NCBI RefSeq assembly: GCF_028683095.1
Contig: NZ_JAJUBC010000021.1
Coordinates: forward strand, 1 to 64,000
Length of the DNA stretch: 64,000 nucleotides
From: Enterovibrio gelatinilyticus
GTDB taxonomy: Bacteria > Pseudomonadota > Gammaproteobacteria > Enterobacterales > Vibrionaceae
Direction: 5' to 3'
The position numbers and the translations under genes are program-made. How positions within the stretch are numbered: position 1 is the stretch's first letter; each line of letters opens with the position of its first letter. Below the pieces are notes generated by a model. That model was not told the DNA's origin. It saw only the letters and a list, made by a program, of their open reading frames with translations, and did no database searches. Positions 63,099 through 64,000 of this stretch are shown one piece after another.

Positions 63099-64000
63099 AT
63101 GAATGCATCGCCAATGAAAACATCGCAATTGACCCCATCGCAGTTAAAGACCCCGTACTTTCTGATTGATGAAGACAAACTGATCCGTAATCTCGAGATT
63201 GCAAAGCGCCTGAAAGCCTTGTCCGGTGTGAAACTGGTTCTGGCGCTGAAATGCTTTTCTACGTGGGGCGTGTTTGACATCATCAAGCCTTATCTTGATG
63301 GCACCACGAGCAGCGGCCCGTTTGAAGTGAAGCTTGGTCACGAAACGTTTGGCGGCGAAACCCATGCGTATAGCGTTGGCTATAGCGAAGATGACGTGCG
63401 TGAGGTTGCGGATATTTGTGACAAGCTGATTTTTAATAGTCAGTCTCAACTGAAAGCACACCGCCACTTAGTGGAAGGCAAAGCGTCGCTCGGCCTTCGG
63501 CTGAATCCAGGCGTGAGCTATGCCGGACAAGATCTTGCGGATCCTGCGCGTCAGTTTTCGCGTTTGGGTGTGCATGCTGACAAGATTGACCCTGAGGTGT
63601 TTGCATCGCTAGATGGTGTAATGTTCCACATGAACTGCGAAAACAAAGATGTGGATGCATTCATTGGGTTATTGGATGCCATTTCGGATCAGTTTGGCAC
63701 TTATCTCGACTCGCTAGAGTGGGTGAGCTTGGGCGGCGGAGTGTTCTTCACATGGCCAGGGTATGACGTTGAAAAACTCGCGTCTGCGCTAAAAACATTC
63801 AGCGAGCGACACGGCGTGCAGCTGTATCTTGAGCCGGGTGAAGCCATTATCACCCAGACGACGGATCTTGTTGTCACTGTGGTCGATATTGTCGAAAACG
63901 ACATGCAAACCGCCATTGTAGATAGCGCGACGGAGGCGCATCGCCTAGACACGCTGATCTACAACGAACCAGCATCGATTGAGGAAGCAACTGAAAGCGG
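63099..64000 (+). CDS. nspC: Carboxynorspermidine decarboxylase, 3' end outside the window
   Basis: The first 300 codons of NspC, running off the window edge with an open frame (V. cholerae NspC is about 377 residues). A PLP fold III decarboxylase that makes norspermidine, a polyamine needed for Vibrio biofilm control. Seen: [18 protein letters not shown] start, PLP lysine in [51 protein letters not shown] and [10 protein letters not shown]. The ATG at 63099 has only a weak binding site (GAG); another ATG five codons later is possible. Confidence 0.95.
   Translation, partial: MNASPMKTSQLTPSQLKTPYFLIDEDKLIRNLEIAKRLKALSGVKLVLALKCFSTWGVFDIIKPYLDGTTSSGPFEVKLGHETFGGETHAYSVGYSEDDVREVADICDKLIFNSQSQLKAHRHLVEGKASLGLRLNPGVSYAGQDLADPARQFSRLGVHADKIDPEVFASLDGVMFHMNCENKDVDAFIGLLDAISDQFGTYLDSLEWVSLGGGVFFTWPGYDVEKLASALKTFSERHGVQLYLEPGEAIITQTTDLVVTVVDIVENDMQTAIVDSATEAHRLDTLIYNEPASIEEATES

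Noticed and set aside
63007-63952. Minus-strand frames over nspC
   Set aside because: All are antisense shadows of the nspC frame, which runs open to the window edge.

Overview
This 64 kb window is chromosomal DNA from a marine gammaproteobacterium, almost certainly a member of the Vibrionaceae. The evidence is a fused diaminobutyrate aminotransferase/decarboxylase next to carboxynorspermidine dehydrogenase and decarboxylase genes (the Vibrio norspermidine route), a FabV-type enoyl-ACP reductase, a PsrA-FadE pair, a pyruvate kinase gene beside hexR, and housekeeping proteins that closely follow their E. coli and Vibrio cholerae counterparts. Genus is not certain; the Enterovibrio/Grimontia/Photobacterium side of the family is a guess. 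I saw no CRISPR array, integrase, intact insertion sequence or prophage.

Layout. 0-7 kb: a DUF3943 protein, a CinA-like protein, then a minus-strand acid-resistance operon gadB-gadC-glsA. 7-13 kb (minus): yfaE, nrdB and nrdA (class Ia ribonucleotide reductase), a HAD phosphatase, ubiG and an unannotated 33-residue membrane peptide. 13-27 kb (plus): gyrA, serC, xanP with a PurR box, a pentapeptide-repeat potassium-channel-like protein, aroA, cmk, rpsA with a structured leader, ihfB, lapA-lapB and pyrF. 27-33.5 kb (minus): pspF followed by sapABCDF. 33.5-39.4 kb (plus): pspABC behind a sigma-54 promoter, ycjX, ycjF, tyrR. 39-45 kb: ogt, a RimJ-like acetyltransferase, pykA, hexR, a YeeZ-like dehydrogenase and a 600-base gap that may hold small minus-strand genes or an sRNA. 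45-50 kb: psrA, fadE, fabV and five tRNA genes (Cys, Gly, initiator Met, Gly, Leu). 50-58.8 kb: the accessory part, with a small membrane protein, a GH20 beta-hexosaminidase, a regulator with two XRE-type helix-turn-helix domains, and a minus-strand cassette of a PhyH-type dioxygenase, a Gfo/Idh/MocA oxidoreductase and a MATE exporter. 58.8-64 kb: the norspermidine operon, whose last gene runs off the window.

How the genes work together. GlsA frees glutamate from glutamine, GadB decarboxylates it with consumption of a proton, and GadC swaps the GABA for more glutamate. PspF, PspABC and YcjXF form the membrane-stress block, beside the Sap peptide transporter. PsrA probably controls itself and perhaps fadE. 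The most interesting unexplained part is the dioxygenase-oxidoreductase-exporter cassette: its two enzyme families resemble a pair that together swap an amine for a hydroxyl in aminoglycoside biosynthesis, it has its own exporter and a dyad at its promoter, and a two-HTH regulator lies convergent to it. Several start codons were moved inward from the longest reading frame because a ribosome binding site and family alignment support the shorter form; these are noted entry by entry.
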